The notes beneath the pieces are model-generated. The model was not told the DNA's origin. It worked only from the letters and a program-made list of their open reading frames with translations, and did no database searches. Of a stretch of 7,946 bases of DNA, positions 7,827 to 7,946 are shown piece by piece. Both the position numbers and the translations under genes were made by a program. Each line of letters starts with the position of its first letter. The first letter of the stretch is position 1. Source of the DNA: Clostridia bacterium (lineage in GTDB: Bacteria > Bacillota_A > Clostridia > Oscillospirales > Acutalibacteraceae); contig JAFPCJ010000058.1 of the NCBI GenBank assembly GCA_017423885.1, positions 1-7,946 of the forward strand, in the 5' to 3' direction.

Positions 7827-7832
7827 CTCCTA
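7827..7832 (-). promoter_or_regulatory. ribosome binding site fused to stop codon (TAGGAG) before beta-helix copy 1
   Basis: On the minus strand TAGGAG contains the TAG stop of the permease gene and a strong Shine-Dalgarno sequence 8 bases before the ATG at 7818. It is the same stop-into-ribosome-site design seen before the GH78 gene. Confidence 0.8.
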
Positions 7833-7946
7833 ACCTACAATTCCTGAATTTTCTACACTATCAACAAAGTATCTTTGCATGACAAGGAAAAGAATCAGCA
7901 AGGGCAAAAGTATCAGCAGAACTGCTGTTCCTTTAAATGCCGCCTG
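7830..7946 (-). CDS. carbohydrate ABC transporter permease, MalG-like (CUT1), C-terminal fragment
   Basis: Only the last 38 codons are in the window; the gene starts beyond the right edge. The visible part reads through a hydrophobic segment (LLILLPLLILFLVM) and then QRYFVDSVENSGIVG before a TAG stop. A Pro-containing last membrane helix followed by Q-(R/K)-Y-F-V and a short tail ending in Gly is the usual C-terminus of MalG/LacG-type inner-membrane permeases for oligosaccharides, where it is normally ...GAVKG. The stop codon is embedded in the TAGGAG ribosome site of the next gene, 11 bases before its start, so transport and the downstream enzymes are likely co-expressed. The other permease, binding protein and any regulator would be expected to the right, outside the window. 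The substrate cannot be inferred from this fragment. Confidence 0.8.
   Translation of the reverse strand, partial: QAAFKGTAVLLILLPLLILFLVMQRYFVDSVENSGIVG

Overview
All supportable genes in this window lie on the minus strand and read right to left in what looks like one operon. In transcription order they are: the C-terminal end of a sugar ABC-transporter permease; a right-handed parallel beta-helix protein; a small protein I do not recognise; a second beta-helix protein paralogous to the first; a GH78-type alpha-L-rhamnosidase-like enzyme; and a GH2 beta-mannosidase-like enzyme that runs off the left edge. There is no gene-free stretch longer than about 20 bases. I see no RNA gene, mobile element, CRISPR array, promoter or terminator.

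The window suggests a Gram-positive anaerobe of the Clostridia type, probably a gut or rumen glycan degrader. Supporting points are strong AGGAG-type ribosome sites, a MalG-like (CUT1) ABC permease rather than a SusC/SusD pair, moderate base composition, and carbohydrate enzymes tightly packed behind the transporter. This is inference from style and context; no taxonomic marker is present.

The junctions are very tight. The permease ends 11 bases before beta-helix 1. Beta-helix 1 ends 5 bases before the small gene, or overlaps it by 4 if a GTG start is used. The small gene ends 18 bases before beta-helix 2, beta-helix 2 ends 11 bases before the GH78 gene, and the GH78 gene ends 18 bases before the GH2 gene. 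At two junctions the stop codon is built into the next gene's Shine-Dalgarno sequence (TAGGAG and TAAGGAG), which implies a single message with translational coupling.

None of the complete enzymes has a signal peptide. The simplest model is that oligosaccharides made elsewhere are imported by the ABC transporter and dismantled in the cytoplasm. The GH78 enzyme would remove alpha-L-rhamnose (or a similar sugar), the GH2 enzyme terminal beta-mannose (or a similar sugar), and the two beta-helix proteins, possibly lyases, hydrolases or epimerases, would act on a further linkage. The most novel part is the beta-helix / unknown small protein / beta-helix block at 4154-7818. The two beta-helix proteins are about 72% identical over a 169-residue core, share a conserved acidic motif, and cannot be assigned to a named enzyme family from sequence alone.
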